Part shown: positions 16,217-24,329 of the stretch, piece after piece
Numbering within the stretch: the first letter of the stretch is position 1
Layout of the letters: each line of letters starts with the position of its first letter
From: an uncultured Hungatella sp.
GTDB taxonomy: Bacteria; Bacillota; Clostridia; Lachnospirales; Lachnospiraceae
Reading direction: 5' to 3'
Assembly (NCBI GenBank): GCA_910585645.1
Contig: CAJUFP010000038.1
Coordinates: 1 to 36,813 of the forward strand
DNA length: 36,813 nt
Position numbers and translations under genes: made by a program
Notes under the pieces: model-generated
The model's input: the letters and a program-made list of their open reading frames with translations, nothing else
Databases searched by the model: none
Told to the model about the DNA's origin: nothing

Positions 16217-17062
16217 CTATAAATGATTTCCAATATGCTTTACAATAATTCTCCCGCCCAGTATTCCCTGTTTCCCTGGAAAAAAATAAATTCTATCCTG
16301 TCTCTCTCTGTCAATATTAAAGGTACTAAACTTCGTATGTAGTTCGCAGACAACCGTTTCTTCCTGTCCCGTCATCTCATTTAGCCGAATTTCCTTTAAT
16401 GCCTGAACTTTTCCTCTTCCTGCCTGCGGTGAACAGTCAATTCCTGTATCCATGGTAAACTGCCGCGAAATCTCCTGATAGGATCTATGTTCTTCCAGCA
16501 TCTCATGAAATCTCTTCTGATAATTATTAATGCAAACCAAATGCTCCACAATCTCTTCCCGTATATCTTCAAATTTTCGATTTAGTGTATTTATCGTTGT
16601 CCCTATCCCTTCCACAAAGAATATATGGGGAAAACATTCCTGCAGATCGCCGCAAAATTCATCTTTCTTTTCTGCTGCCAGATAACTCCTAATACCTGTA
16701 TAATATTCTAAAATTGTTGATATATAATAAATGCTCTCTTTTTTAAATGACAGCAGTAATAGTTTAGGCGTAATCAGTTTTCCTATATTATTGGCAAATT
16801 TGTCAAACACCTCTTTTTCGCTGCATCTTGCCTTTTCCAGGTACCTGGATAGTTCTCTTTTTATATCATTTAATTCAATCTGATCTTTAGAACCAAGCCA
16901 CTCCCACAATTCCGCTTTATCCAGGGTACTTTCGCAAATTTCATTCCGAATACTATTTTTCTGAATGAACCGTATTAATTCCAGAAAATCGTCCAACTGG
17001 TTTTCCGACGCTCCCGCAAACTCTTTCTCAATCTCTTCTCCCCATAGTACGACTTTCTCCAT
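16217..17062 (-). CDS. Unknown protein, third gene of DUF262/DUF3696 operon
   Basis: This 281-residue protein is not recognised. It is acidic and mostly helical in appearance up to about residue 200 (several Glu/Lys-rich stretches, such as RKFEDIREEIVEHLV), with a more beta-like C-terminus ending GGRIIVKHIGNHL. No signal peptide, membrane helix or clear nuclease motif is visible. Its ATG overlaps the stop of the ATPase gene by one base (TAATG), so it is translationally coupled and must work with it. By analogy with other defence operons it may be the effector or an adaptor; this is inference. The gene is AT-rich like the two genes upstream. Confidence 0.75.
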   Translation of the reverse strand: MEKVVLWGEEIEKEFAGASENQLDDFLELIRFIQKNSIRNEICESTLDKAELWEWLGSKDQIELNDIKRELSRYLEKARCSEKEVFDKFANNIGKLITPKLLLLSFKKESIYYISTILEYYTGIRSYLAAEKKDEFCGDLQECFPHIFFVEGIGTTINTLNRKFEDIREEIVEHLVCINNYQKRFHEMLEEHRSYQEISRQFTMDTGIDCSPQAGRGKVQALKEIRLNEMTGQEETVVCELHTKFSTFNIDRERQDRIYFFPGKQGILGGRIIVKHIGNHL

Positions 17063-18186
17063 TACTTCCTCCTAAGTTTCCTCAGGGTTCTTAAATCTTC
17101 TTCCTCCTGATCCAGAAAACCCTCTGGCCATGTCTCCAAGTCCATTCTTTCATTTAACCTGATATTTTCAACTCTATGGCTTGTTTCCCTGCCGCACACA
17201 TGAATCGAAAAGAAATTAATGCTTATATCTTCCGGCTTCATGGCATGTTTTAACGCGGCAATCCTGATTCCATTTAATACATGTTCACTATGGGTTTCCA
17301 CAATCACCTGAACGCCGGCCAGCGCCATAGTTGCCAGAAAATAACCTATATGTGATTGTCCCCTGGGATGCAGATGCGCTTCCGGATTTTCCACCAGAAA
17401 AACGCTTCCTCTCTCTGCCATCAGACCTGTCAGAACAATAGGAAGCACATATGATATCCCAAAACCAAAATTGTACGGCGACAAAAAACCGGTATCCAAT
17501 GCCGGCTGTCTCAGGTTCATCTTACTGATTCTTAAATCTGTCATATCATTAGTGTTTATCTCAATTCCCGGTATTACGTAATCCATCCAGTATTCTATTT
17601 GCTTACTAAATGTATTGACCTTTTTACCTTCATCCATACTATAACACTTTATTTCGTTTACTCTGCGATTTCCAAGCACACTCAATAAATGTACCGTATT
17701 TTCTCCATATACGCCGCAATTATCTACCATTTTAGAATTAATGATCTGATAATTTCTTGGCCCCCTTCTCTCTGCGTTTAAATAATAGAACCCTTTTGAA
17801 AACAGTCCTCCTTCTGACGACATTTTTACAATATCATATTTATTTTGAACAACCATCTCCATGGGACTGCGGTTGTCCGAAATAAGATTATACTCATATT
17901 CATCTATCTTCAGGCAAATATCTTCCCGGCTCTTGGAAGATTTTATATGTTCTGCGTCCCCCAGCTGTAATCCATAAACATCGTTCAACTGGATATTGTA
18001 ATCTTTTACCTGAGTATCTTTAAACAGCGCTGCCTGCTCATAGATCTGTCTCAGTAAAATACAGGCCTGAATTACGGATGACTTTCCAACGGAATTGCTG
18101 CCCAGACAAACTGTTATATTTCCTAATTTTATTTTAGTTCTTTCTGAAAAACATTTAAAATTCTCAATAGTAAGTTCCCGATGCAT
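17062..18186 (-). CDS. AAA/ABC-type ATPase with DUF3696 C-terminus
   Basis: This 374-residue ATPase of the SMC/OLD-like AAA_15/AAA_21 group has Walker A GSNSVGKSS (about 29-37) after the typical start LTIENFKCF. A signature-like stretch FGFGISYVLPIV is followed by Walker B VFLVENPEAHLHP and switch histidine VIVETHSEHV. The C-terminus has WPEGFLDQEEED, characteristic of DUF3696. Such ATPases are found in several anti-phage systems, where they sense infection or gate an effector. It starts 3 bases after the DUF262 gene, with AATAGGAG upstream, and its stop overlaps the third gene. It carries no nuclease (TOPRIM) domain, unlike OLD proteins. Confidence 0.85.
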   Translation of the reverse strand: MHRELTIENFKCFSERTKIKLGNITVCLGSNSVGKSSVIQACILLRQIYEQAALFKDTQVKDYNIQLNDVYGLQLGDAEHIKSSKSREDICLKIDEYEYNLISDNRSPMEMVVQNKYDIVKMSSEGGLFSKGFYYLNAERRGPRNYQIINSKMVDNCGVYGENTVHLLSVLGNRRVNEIKCYSMDEGKKVNTFSKQIEYWMDYVIPGIEINTNDMTDLRISKMNLRQPALDTGFLSPYNFGFGISYVLPIVLTGLMAERGSVFLVENPEAHLHPRGQSHIGYFLATMALAGVQVIVETHSEHVLNGIRIAALKHAMKPEDISINFFSIHVCGRETSHRVENIRLNERMDLETWPEGFLDQEEEDLRTLRKLRRK

Positions 18187-18189
18187 GCC

Positions 18190-19560
18190 TCATTCTCCTA
18201 TTATTCTCTTAACCGTATCATAAACATAGTTCACGTTTCTGGCATCATTGGTTGCCATAGACAGTGCATTCCTGAATTTCTCATTTTCGCTGATCTCCAT
18301 CTGCATTTGTCTCGCTATCTCATGCTTATCCTTCTCACCAATCCTCTCCTGCGTAATGTCGCAAAGCACTCTGGAAACTCCAAGGAAAAGGGCCTTGTTT
18401 ACATAATTTGCTTTTCTAAATGCATTATCTCCAAATAAGTAATAGGCATTATCCATAGCCTGAAAGAAGCGCTGTCTTACTTCTATAAATCTCTCCAATT
18501 CCAAGCTATTCAGTATCTCTACCGTATCATCCAGCAATTCGTCCATGCCGCCTTTGTACTCATTTATTACAATTTTGTGATCTGTCAGATAAAAAGCGAT
18601 AAATCGCAAGACTAATTCATCGTCTGCCATTCTTGCGGCGCTTATGCTTTTTCTGGTGGCACGCAGAAAATTTTTGGATTCGGACAGTTCATGGAGAAAA
18701 CTTCTTGTTCTGGCATTCGCCAGGCAGTTCCGGATCTCCTGATTATTCAGCGCTTTTCCGCCTGTATTGATCCGCTTAAAAATGTCATATTTAACCTTGC
18801 CAGGGGTCTGCGGGTCTATTACATTTACAAACAGCTGAGTCTGCTCTATTCTCCTTACATACATGTCTTCCAGACTGTCTGATTTGGCATCCGGCTTTTT
18901 AAAGTATTTACCATTACATTCCGACAAGTATTCCAGATTTTTCAATTTAAATTCATTATTCATAAAAGAACTGATAACTGTCAGTCTCTGCACCCCGTCT
19001 ACAACCTGAAACAGCCCTTCTTCATCCTGCGCAAAATAAAAAACCGGAATCGGGATTCTCAACAGCAGGGATTCTATCAATCGGGACTTCCTTGTAATAT
19101 CGTTCCACACAAACCCCCTTTGAAAATCAGGCGAAAGGTCAACATCTCCTCTTTCAATCAAGTCATTCATCTGCCCTATCGAAAATGTCTTTGTATCCAC
19201 ACGTATAAGTTTAGGGTTATATGGATTATATTTTACGCTTTCAGTTCTTTCCTCCTCATCCGCATCATCGAACCCGTCTTCCATATTGATCAACTGATTC
19301 ATTTTAGATTCAAATGCCGAATCAAAAAACTTACGACATATCTCATCTTCTGATTCCATAATCGTATCACTTTTTTTAATGTGTTTTATAGTTCTGATCT
19401 CTCTATCTGTAATAATTTCTATTTGAAACTGTTCGTCCTGAGTTTTCCATATAATGGAGTCTCCATTATCCTGCCGTTCCAATGGAAAAGTATTTACTGC
19501 GTTATTGTGATTCGTCAAATATATTACCATTTTTTCAATCTCACTTTTACCATGCCCCAT
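18190..19560 (-). CDS. DUF262 (GmrS/ParB-like) protein
   Basis: This 456-residue protein has the DUF262 core from about residue 125: SPDFQRGFVWN, then VVDGVQRLTVISSF (the DGxQR motif) and FKRINTGGKALNNQEIRNCL. In type IV restriction enzyme GmrSD and in SspE this fold binds or hydrolyses nucleotides and controls cleavage of modified DNA. The HNH nuclease domain (DUF1524) that normally follows is absent; instead there is a helical C-terminus. The first 120 residues are acidic and unfamiliar. AAGAGG precedes the ATG, and a consensus promoter lies just upstream. It is the first gene of a tight three-gene operon. Together the three resemble the Menshen defence system as I recall it. Confidence 0.85.
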   Translation of the reverse strand: MGHGKSEIEKMVIYLTNHNNAVNTFPLERQDNGDSIIWKTQDEQFQIEIITDREIRTIKHIKKSDTIMESEDEICRKFFDSAFESKMNQLINMEDGFDDADEEERTESVKYNPYNPKLIRVDTKTFSIGQMNDLIERGDVDLSPDFQRGFVWNDITRKSRLIESLLLRIPIPVFYFAQDEEGLFQVVDGVQRLTVISSFMNNEFKLKNLEYLSECNGKYFKKPDAKSDSLEDMYVRRIEQTQLFVNVIDPQTPGKVKYDIFKRINTGGKALNNQEIRNCLANARTRSFLHELSESKNFLRATRKSISAARMADDELVLRFIAFYLTDHKIVINEYKGGMDELLDDTVEILNSLELERFIEVRQRFFQAMDNAYYLFGDNAFRKANYVNKALFLGVSRVLCDITQERIGEKDKHEIARQMQMEISENEKFRNALSMATNDARNVNYVYDTVKRIIGE

Positions 19561-19624
19561 AATATTCTACCTCTTAACGTATTTTATGGCTGTTCAGCCT
19601 GTTTTCTTATCTGTTTTTGTCCCT

Positions 19625-19653
19625 ATTATATCAATGCCGCCATCCCCCGTCAA
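19625..19653 (-). promoter_or_regulatory. Consensus promoter of the DUF262 operon
   Basis: On the minus strand TTGACG (19648-19653) and a perfect TATAAT (19625-19630) are 17 bases apart. Transcription would start near 19618, leaving a leader of nearly 60 bases before the DUF262 start. The promoter appears constitutive, as in many defence operons. Confidence 0.85.
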
Positions 19654-19709
19654 ATAATTATTGGCAGCATTGTCTCCCTGTATACAAAAAATTGTCTCCA
19701 TCTTATCCT

Positions 19710-20321
19710 CTAATGTTTCCTGTCCATAATTTTACAAAATACCACCGCCGCCAATGTACTCACCGCCGTAGCCGCAATGGCAGGTCCTACAACAGCCGCC
19801 GGATTCCCGCTGCCATACTGGCTTCTGTACGCGATCATATTTACCGGAATCAGCTGCAGCGAAGAAATATTAATAATCAAAAAGGTACACATCTCATTGC
19901 TGGCCATTCCCTGCCGCCCAGCCGGCCCGGGAAGCCGCCCGGCTCTCCTGTCCTCCTCCAGTTTAGAAAGCTCCTCCATGGCCTTAAGCCCAGCCGGCGT
20001 AGCCGCCCACCCCAGCCCCAGCACATTGGCGATCATATTGGTGGCCATGGCGTCTCCTGCCGGGTGCCCCTCCGGCAGATTGGGGAACAGAAATTTAAGA
20101 ATGGGCTTCATCTTCTTTGCGATCTGCTCAATAAGCCCGGCCCGCTGTCCGATCTCCAAAATCCCGGTCCACAGGGCCATGACTCCAAGCATGGTGATGC
20201 ACAGACTGACCGCGTCTTTCGCGGAATCAAGGGCCCCCTGAGTTACCTGGCTCATGGTTCCGTGGAAGGCCCCCCACAGAATCCCCACAAGGATCATGAA
20301 CGCCCACAGATAATTTAACAT
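19710..20321 (-). CDS. spmA: Spore maturation protein A
   Basis: This 203-residue polytopic membrane protein begins MLNYLWAFMILVGILWGAFH and contains the conserved block NMIANVLGLGWAATPAGLKAM, typical of SpmA (nucleoside-recognition/Gate domain). SpmA and SpmB help dehydrate the spore core during sporulation. GGGAG lies upstream of the ATG. spmB, which normally follows, is absent: 19561-19709 contains only a promoter and leader for the DUF262 operon. The presence of spmA supports a spore-forming clostridial host. Confidence 0.9.
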   Translation of the reverse strand: MLNYLWAFMILVGILWGAFHGTMSQVTQGALDSAKDAVSLCITMLGVMALWTGILEIGQRAGLIEQIAKKMKPILKFLFPNLPEGHPAGDAMATNMIANVLGLGWAATPAGLKAMEELSKLEEDRRAGRLPGPAGRQGMASNEMCTFLIINISSLQLIPVNMIAYRSQYGSGNPAAVVGPAIAATAVSTLAAVVFCKIMDRKH

Positions 20322-20353
20322 TTCACAGCGCTCCCGCCGTCTTTTTTCCCATC

Positions 20354-20556
20354 TTATGCGGAAACAGTCCTGCTCATGCTGCTTATGCTGCCTGAAAGAA
20401 TTGGGTTTCCGGGACAGGTACCGTTCGCGTAATTGTCGCAGATCCCGTCGTTATCAGCATCTACATAGTACATACCATGACCTGCCGCAAACGCGTTAAC
20501 TGTTCCAAAACCAAGGACCAATACTGCTGCCAAAATACCTGTTAATTGTTTTTCAT
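20354..20556 (-). pseudogene. Small secreted Ca-loop-like peptide, frameshifted at codon 2-3
   Basis: The open frame encodes a clear signal peptide (KQLTGILAAVLVLGFGTVNA then FAAG) followed by about 44 residues with GHGMYYVDADNDGICDNYAN, a DxDNDGxxDN loop like those of dockerin or thrombospondin type-3 calcium sites, and a second Cys in TCPG. There is no in-frame ATG. The natural start at 20554-20556 is out of frame because the A-run after it (20549-20553 on the plus strand as T) has five bases; six would give MKKQLTG and a 67-residue protein. It is either a real frameshift, slippage or a sequence error. Family unknown. It follows the sulfatase maturase gene by about 90 bases. Confidence 0.6.
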
Positions 20557-20649
20557 CTTCATCATCTCTATATTTTATTGATAGCCTGTCCGGCTTCACT
20601 CTTAATACGATCGACACGCGCGGATCCATTCAGAAAATTTTTATTTTTT

Positions 20650-21780
20650 TCAGAACGTTCCCCCCATACGGATATTTCGATACACTTCCTCCAGCCTTGG
20701 ATACGCATACTCAAAAAACCCTTTATAAGCGTCGCAAAAATAATTCTTTCCCGTGCTGTCCTTTGTGACCGGTTCCCGGTTTCTCCGGCAGCCGCCGCGG
20801 CAGAGAGGATACCAGACGCAGTTTTTACAGTCCTCATGTATTTCCATGGACCACTGGATAAACCCCAGCTCCTCCCGCTTTAAGTCCATAGTTTCAAAGC
20901 TGTCCTCATTTACATTGCCCAAAAGCCACTGATCCAGAGCGTAGAAATCGCAGGGGTACACGCTGCCGTCCGCCTCTATGACCCACTGTTTCCCGCAGAC
21001 TCCCCTCATATTGCAGCTCTCCGGCACCTGCCTGTTCATGATCATCAGAAGATTGTCAAAGTAACGGTTGTACACCGGCTTTCCTGCCTTCACATCCAGA
21101 TACCAGGCGTCGAACAGGCTTTTTAAAAATGTCTCATACCGTTTCGGCGTCAGGGAATACTCCTGGCCACCCGGCGTCTCCCCCAAAGGATCCAGACATT
21201 CGATGTACTGCTGATACTGAATCTTGTTCTTCTTATAAAAATTATAGATCTTCTGTCCGCTTCTGGCTGTGGCGGCCGTAACTACGGTCAGCACATTATA
21301 ATCCACATGGTACTTTTCCAGAAGCCGGATAGAGGCCATGATCCTGTTGTACGTTCCCTGGCCTAAGGCGTCCTTCCGGTAGCGGTCGTGGATTTCTTTC
21401 GGGCCGTCCAGGGAGATGCCCACAAGATAGTGGTTTTCTGCCCAGAATTTGGCCCACTGCTCATCTACGCTGTAGCCGTTGGTCTGTATGGCGTACTGAA
21501 AGCGGATCTTTTTCGGGTTTGGCGCGTGGGCCGCGTATTGGGCCAGATCTTCATAGAAATCCAATCCGGCCAGGGTCGGCTCCCCGCCCTGAAAAGCCAG
21601 GGTGCAGACCCCGTCCCCGTATTCCATGGCCTTATCAACGATCCTGCGCATGGTACCCTTTGACATGATCCCGCGGGAGGATACAGAGCGGTGTGCCTGT
21701 TCGTCGGCGTAAAAGCAGTAAGTGCATCGCATGTTGCAGTTGCCGGACGCAGGCTTTATGAGTATATTAATCGGCGGCAT
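20650..21780 (-). CDS. Anaerobic sulfatase-maturating enzyme (radical SAM/SPASM)
   Basis: This 376-residue radical SAM enzyme has CNMRCTYC (Cys15, Cys19, Cys22) for the SAM iron-sulfur cluster, FQGGEPTLAGL, and a SPASM region with further cysteines (CNMRGVC, VYPCDFYALDQW, CKNCVWYPLCRGGCRR). The pattern follows Clostridium perfringens anSME closely, including the Asp in DFYALDQW. It oxidises the active-site Cys or Ser of sulfatases to formylglycine without oxygen, in the cytoplasm. GGAGG precedes the ATG. The window contains one fitting substrate, the CTPHR sulfatase at 4049-5440. The small exported peptide next door makes a peptide-modifying role thinkable, but the family match to anSME is stronger. 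Confidence 0.9.
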   Translation of the reverse strand: MPPINILIKPASGNCNMRCTYCFYADEQAHRSVSSRGIMSKGTMRRIVDKAMEYGDGVCTLAFQGGEPTLAGLDFYEDLAQYAAHAPNPKKIRFQYAIQTNGYSVDEQWAKFWAENHYLVGISLDGPKEIHDRYRKDALGQGTYNRIMASIRLLEKYHVDYNVLTVVTAATARSGQKIYNFYKKNKIQYQQYIECLDPLGETPGGQEYSLTPKRYETFLKSLFDAWYLDVKAGKPVYNRYFDNLLMIMNRQVPESCNMRGVCGKQWVIEADGSVYPCDFYALDQWLLGNVNEDSFETMDLKREELGFIQWSMEIHEDCKNCVWYPLCRGGCRRNREPVTKDSTGKNYFCDAYKGFFEYAYPRLEEVYRNIRMGGTF

Positions 21781-21857
21781 GTCAGCCTCCTTTCCCGGAA
21801 TCTTTGTGCTATGTTTTTCAACTCTCTTTCATACTATACCACGCATCCTCAGGGTTT

Positions 21858-23480
21858 TCAATCTGGTTCTCTCCTATCCACCCTTCCCCTGTATTCCAGA
21901 CAAAGCATGGTAATATCATCAAACTGCGGCGCGTCCCCCACAAACCGGTCCACATCAGCCTTGATCCGGGGCAGCAGCTCCTTAGGCGTCTTATCTTGAT
22001 TGGCGTTCAGAATATGGCACAGACGTTCACTGCCGTACAGTTCATTCTCTTGATTGGTAGCCTCTGGCACCCCGTCGGTGTAGAGAAAGATCCTGTCCCC
22101 GGCATTAATCTGTATGCTTCCTTCCTTATACCTCATATTCTCCATCCCTGCCAGAACAAATCCGGGACGTACGGCATAAGGCTCATAGCCTTGTCCCACC
22201 CTGCAGATATAAGGCGTCTCATGTCCCGCATTTACATAGAAAAATTCTCCGGTCTCCAGATCCAGGACCCCCTCAAAGGCTGTGATAAACAGACTTTCGC
22301 TGTTGGAATCACACAGAAGATTATTGACGTCAGAGAACACCTCCCCCAAAGCCTTACCGGGCTGCGTGTGATCTTTGATCAGGGTCTTGCCAATGACCAT
22401 AAACAGCGCCGCCGGAACACCTTTGCCGGACACGTCCGCCATGACAATGGCCAGATGCCTGTGATCCACCATGAAAAAGTCGTAGAAATCGCCGCCTACC
22501 TCCTTGGCCGGATTCATGGATGCATAGATGTCCATCTCCTTCCTGTCCGGAAACGCGGGAAAGATACAGGGCAGCATGGAAGACTGAATCTGCGCGGCAA
22601 CATCCAGCTCCGCCTTGATCCGCTCCTTTTCTGCCATGACCTCCGTAAGATTTTTTATGTATGCCGACAGCTCCACCGTCATATACTGAAAGGCCCGGGC
22701 CAGATCCTCGAACTCGTCTCCGGAGTGGATATCAACGGAAAAATTGTCCAAATCATCCATCTCGTCTTTTACCAGCTTCTCCGCCGCGTTGTGGAGAATG
22801 CGGGTCGGCCTGATAACGATCCGGCGCACATAGTTGTAATAGGCAAAGGCGGAGAGCACCAGGATCAGGCAGGAGACGATCACCGCGCTGGCTACAAAGG
22901 CCAACAGCTGCCGGTTGATCATCTCCATGGAAATATCCACGCTGGCCAGGCCCGCCGGAACCCCGGCAGAGTCCAGGATCGCCACATAGGCGGAGGCCAG
23001 ATACCCGTACTCCGGGTTTCTGGTCACCAGAATCTTCTTCTCGGCGTTTACGGCAAACGCCTCATGCATAAGCTCATGTCCTCCGCCATAGTAGGCGTCT
23101 TCATCCAGCAGATCGCAGACCCCTTCCTCTCCCTCCACCCCGGAGTCCCAGATATAGACCATCACATCCTCCTCCGGAACCACCACATAAAAATATTTTA
23201 GGCCTATCTGCCGCTTTACCATAAGCAGGTACTCATGGATCTGATGGTAATACTGGTCCTTCTGCCCAGTCTCGTAGTACCTTTTTACCGCATCCCCGTC
23301 AATAAGCTCTGCCGCCACAGACGCCTGGTCAAAGGCGATCTTGCTGAAATATTCTTCCATGCGCCGGCGGTAGAGCGTGGTAACCACCAGGGTAAGAGAC
23401 GCCAGCAGGATCACTGCCATCCCAACAAGGCCCATAATAAGCTTTGGCTGCAGGCGGACTTTCCATCTGTCAGGTTTCAC
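21858..23480 (-). CDS. Membrane RsbU/SpoIIE-type PP2C phosphatase
   Basis: This protein of about 540 residues has an N-terminal membrane helix, an extracellular Cache-like sensor (about 40-195), a second membrane helix, HAMP and a short coiled coil, then a PP2C phosphatase domain. Metal-binding motifs are AKEVGGDFYDFF, MADVSGKGVPAALFM and FDDITMLCL. Such enzymes dephosphorylate anti-anti-sigma (STAS) proteins and so release a sigma factor in response to an outside signal. The GTG at 23480 has AGAGGTGG just upstream; an ATG at 23501 lacks a site. It overlaps the formyltransferase gene, and an RsbW-like domain sits two genes upstream in the same unit, but no STAS protein is seen. Confidence 0.85.
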   Translation of the reverse strand: MKPDRWKVRLQPKLIMGLVGMAVILLASLTLVVTTLYRRRMEEYFSKIAFDQASVAAELIDGDAVKRYYETGQKDQYYHQIHEYLLMVKRQIGLKYFYVVVPEEDVMVYIWDSGVEGEEGVCDLLDEDAYYGGGHELMHEAFAVNAEKKILVTRNPEYGYLASAYVAILDSAGVPAGLASVDISMEMINRQLLAFVASAVIVSCLILVLSAFAYYNYVRRIVIRPTRILHNAAEKLVKDEMDDLDNFSVDIHSGDEFEDLARAFQYMTVELSAYIKNLTEVMAEKERIKAELDVAAQIQSSMLPCIFPAFPDRKEMDIYASMNPAKEVGGDFYDFFMVDHRHLAIVMADVSGKGVPAALFMVIGKTLIKDHTQPGKALGEVFSDVNNLLCDSNSESLFITAFEGVLDLETGEFFYVNAGHETPYICRVGQGYEPYAVRPGFVLAGMENMRYKEGSIQINAGDRIFLYTDGVPEATNQENELYGSERLCHILNANQDKTPKELLPRIKADVDRFVGDAPQFDDITMLCLEYRGRVDRREPD

Positions 23481-24312
23481 CAATGCCACCTCTTTCCACA
23501 TAAAGTATCAGCCGAAGATGCCCGTCCCGCACCCGGTACAGCACCATATCTTCCCTTATGGCCCTTACATCATCCTTCACAAAAGCCGTGCCTGTGTCCA
23601 GGGCTCTGATATAATATCCGCGATCCCCGATCCATACCTGGGTCAGCTGGTTGTACCGCCTGAAACAGTCCTTTGCCTCTTCCAATGTCATGTCATGGGT
23701 CAGGGTCAGCTTCTCATTGCCGGGCCTCTTCCAGTAAGGGTATGTTCTGTCCTCCGGCTGTCTTTTGGCCCGGCTCCACTCCGCATCAAAGTTCTCCATC
23801 ATCCGGCGGACCATTTTTTCCGCCCCCTCAGCGAACCGAAGATAGATGTCAATGCTGTCCATGTCCGGAGAGATCTCCACTTTATAGCTGTCCAGTACCG
23901 CCCCTTTGTCCAGCGTGGCAGTGATCTCATGCATCGTGACCCCGGTTTCCTCCAGATCCCGCTCCATGGCAGCCTCGATGGGGTAATAGCTTCTTCCCAC
24001 AGGCAGCAGGGAACCGTGCAGGTTGATCCCTCTGTAATTTTCCAGGTCTTCCGGCACAGGCAGCAGCCGGTTATATTCCGCCACAAAAAACAGGCGGCAT
24101 CCCTCTTTCTCAAAATACCCCCGGGTATCCTCCTCCGAAATATCCTCATAACGCACAGGTATCCCCATACTCCGGGCCTCCTTCACGATCTGGTATTCCG
24201 CAAAATAATCCTCGTCATTGTGGTAGGTATACAAAGCCAGGATCTCATGACATTCTGCAAAGTAACGAAAACAGGACAAAAATACATCCGTCCCAAAGTA
24301 CACTATCTTCAT
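23470..24312 (-). CDS. Formyltransferase-family protein of unknown substrate
   Basis: This 280-residue protein has a formyl_trans_N fold. MKIVYFGTD is the usual first strand, the active-site block NLHGSLLP gives Asn97 and His99, and TGVTMHEITATLDKGA gives Asp135, so the Asn-His-Asp triad is intact. The family uses 10-formyl-tetrahydrofolate on Met-tRNA, GAR or amino sugars. The C-terminal part (about 190-280) is not the OB-fold of methionyl-tRNA formyltransferase that I would expect, so the substrate is open. AGAGG precedes the ATG at 24312; another ATG at 24330 overlaps the MATE stop. Sugar or nucleotide-sugar N-formylation is one possibility. Confidence 0.75.
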   Translation of the reverse strand: MKIVYFGTDVFLSCFRYFAECHEILALYTYHNDEDYFAEYQIVKEARSMGIPVRYEDISEEDTRGYFEKEGCRLFFVAEYNRLLPVPEDLENYRGINLHGSLLPVGRSYYPIEAAMERDLEETGVTMHEITATLDKGAVLDSYKVEISPDMDSIDIYLRFAEGAEKMVRRMMENFDAEWSRAKRQPEDRTYPYWKRPGNEKLTLTHDMTLEEAKDCFRRYNQLTQVWIGDRGYYIRALDTGTAFVKDDVRAIREDMVLYRVRDGHLRLILYVERGGIGET

Positions 24313-24329
24313 ACCCTCTGCCTCTTCCA

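Noticed and set aside
20650..21780. Radical SAM/SPASM gene plus small peptide as a RiPP pathway
   Set aside because: The enzyme follows anaerobic sulfatase maturases closely, a fitting sulfatase is in the window, and the peptide has an export signal rather than a leader. I keep it only as a minor possibility.
21804..23201. Plus-strand open frame of 465 codons
   Set aside because: It is antisense to the PP2C phosphatase with its intact metal motifs and has no ribosome site.
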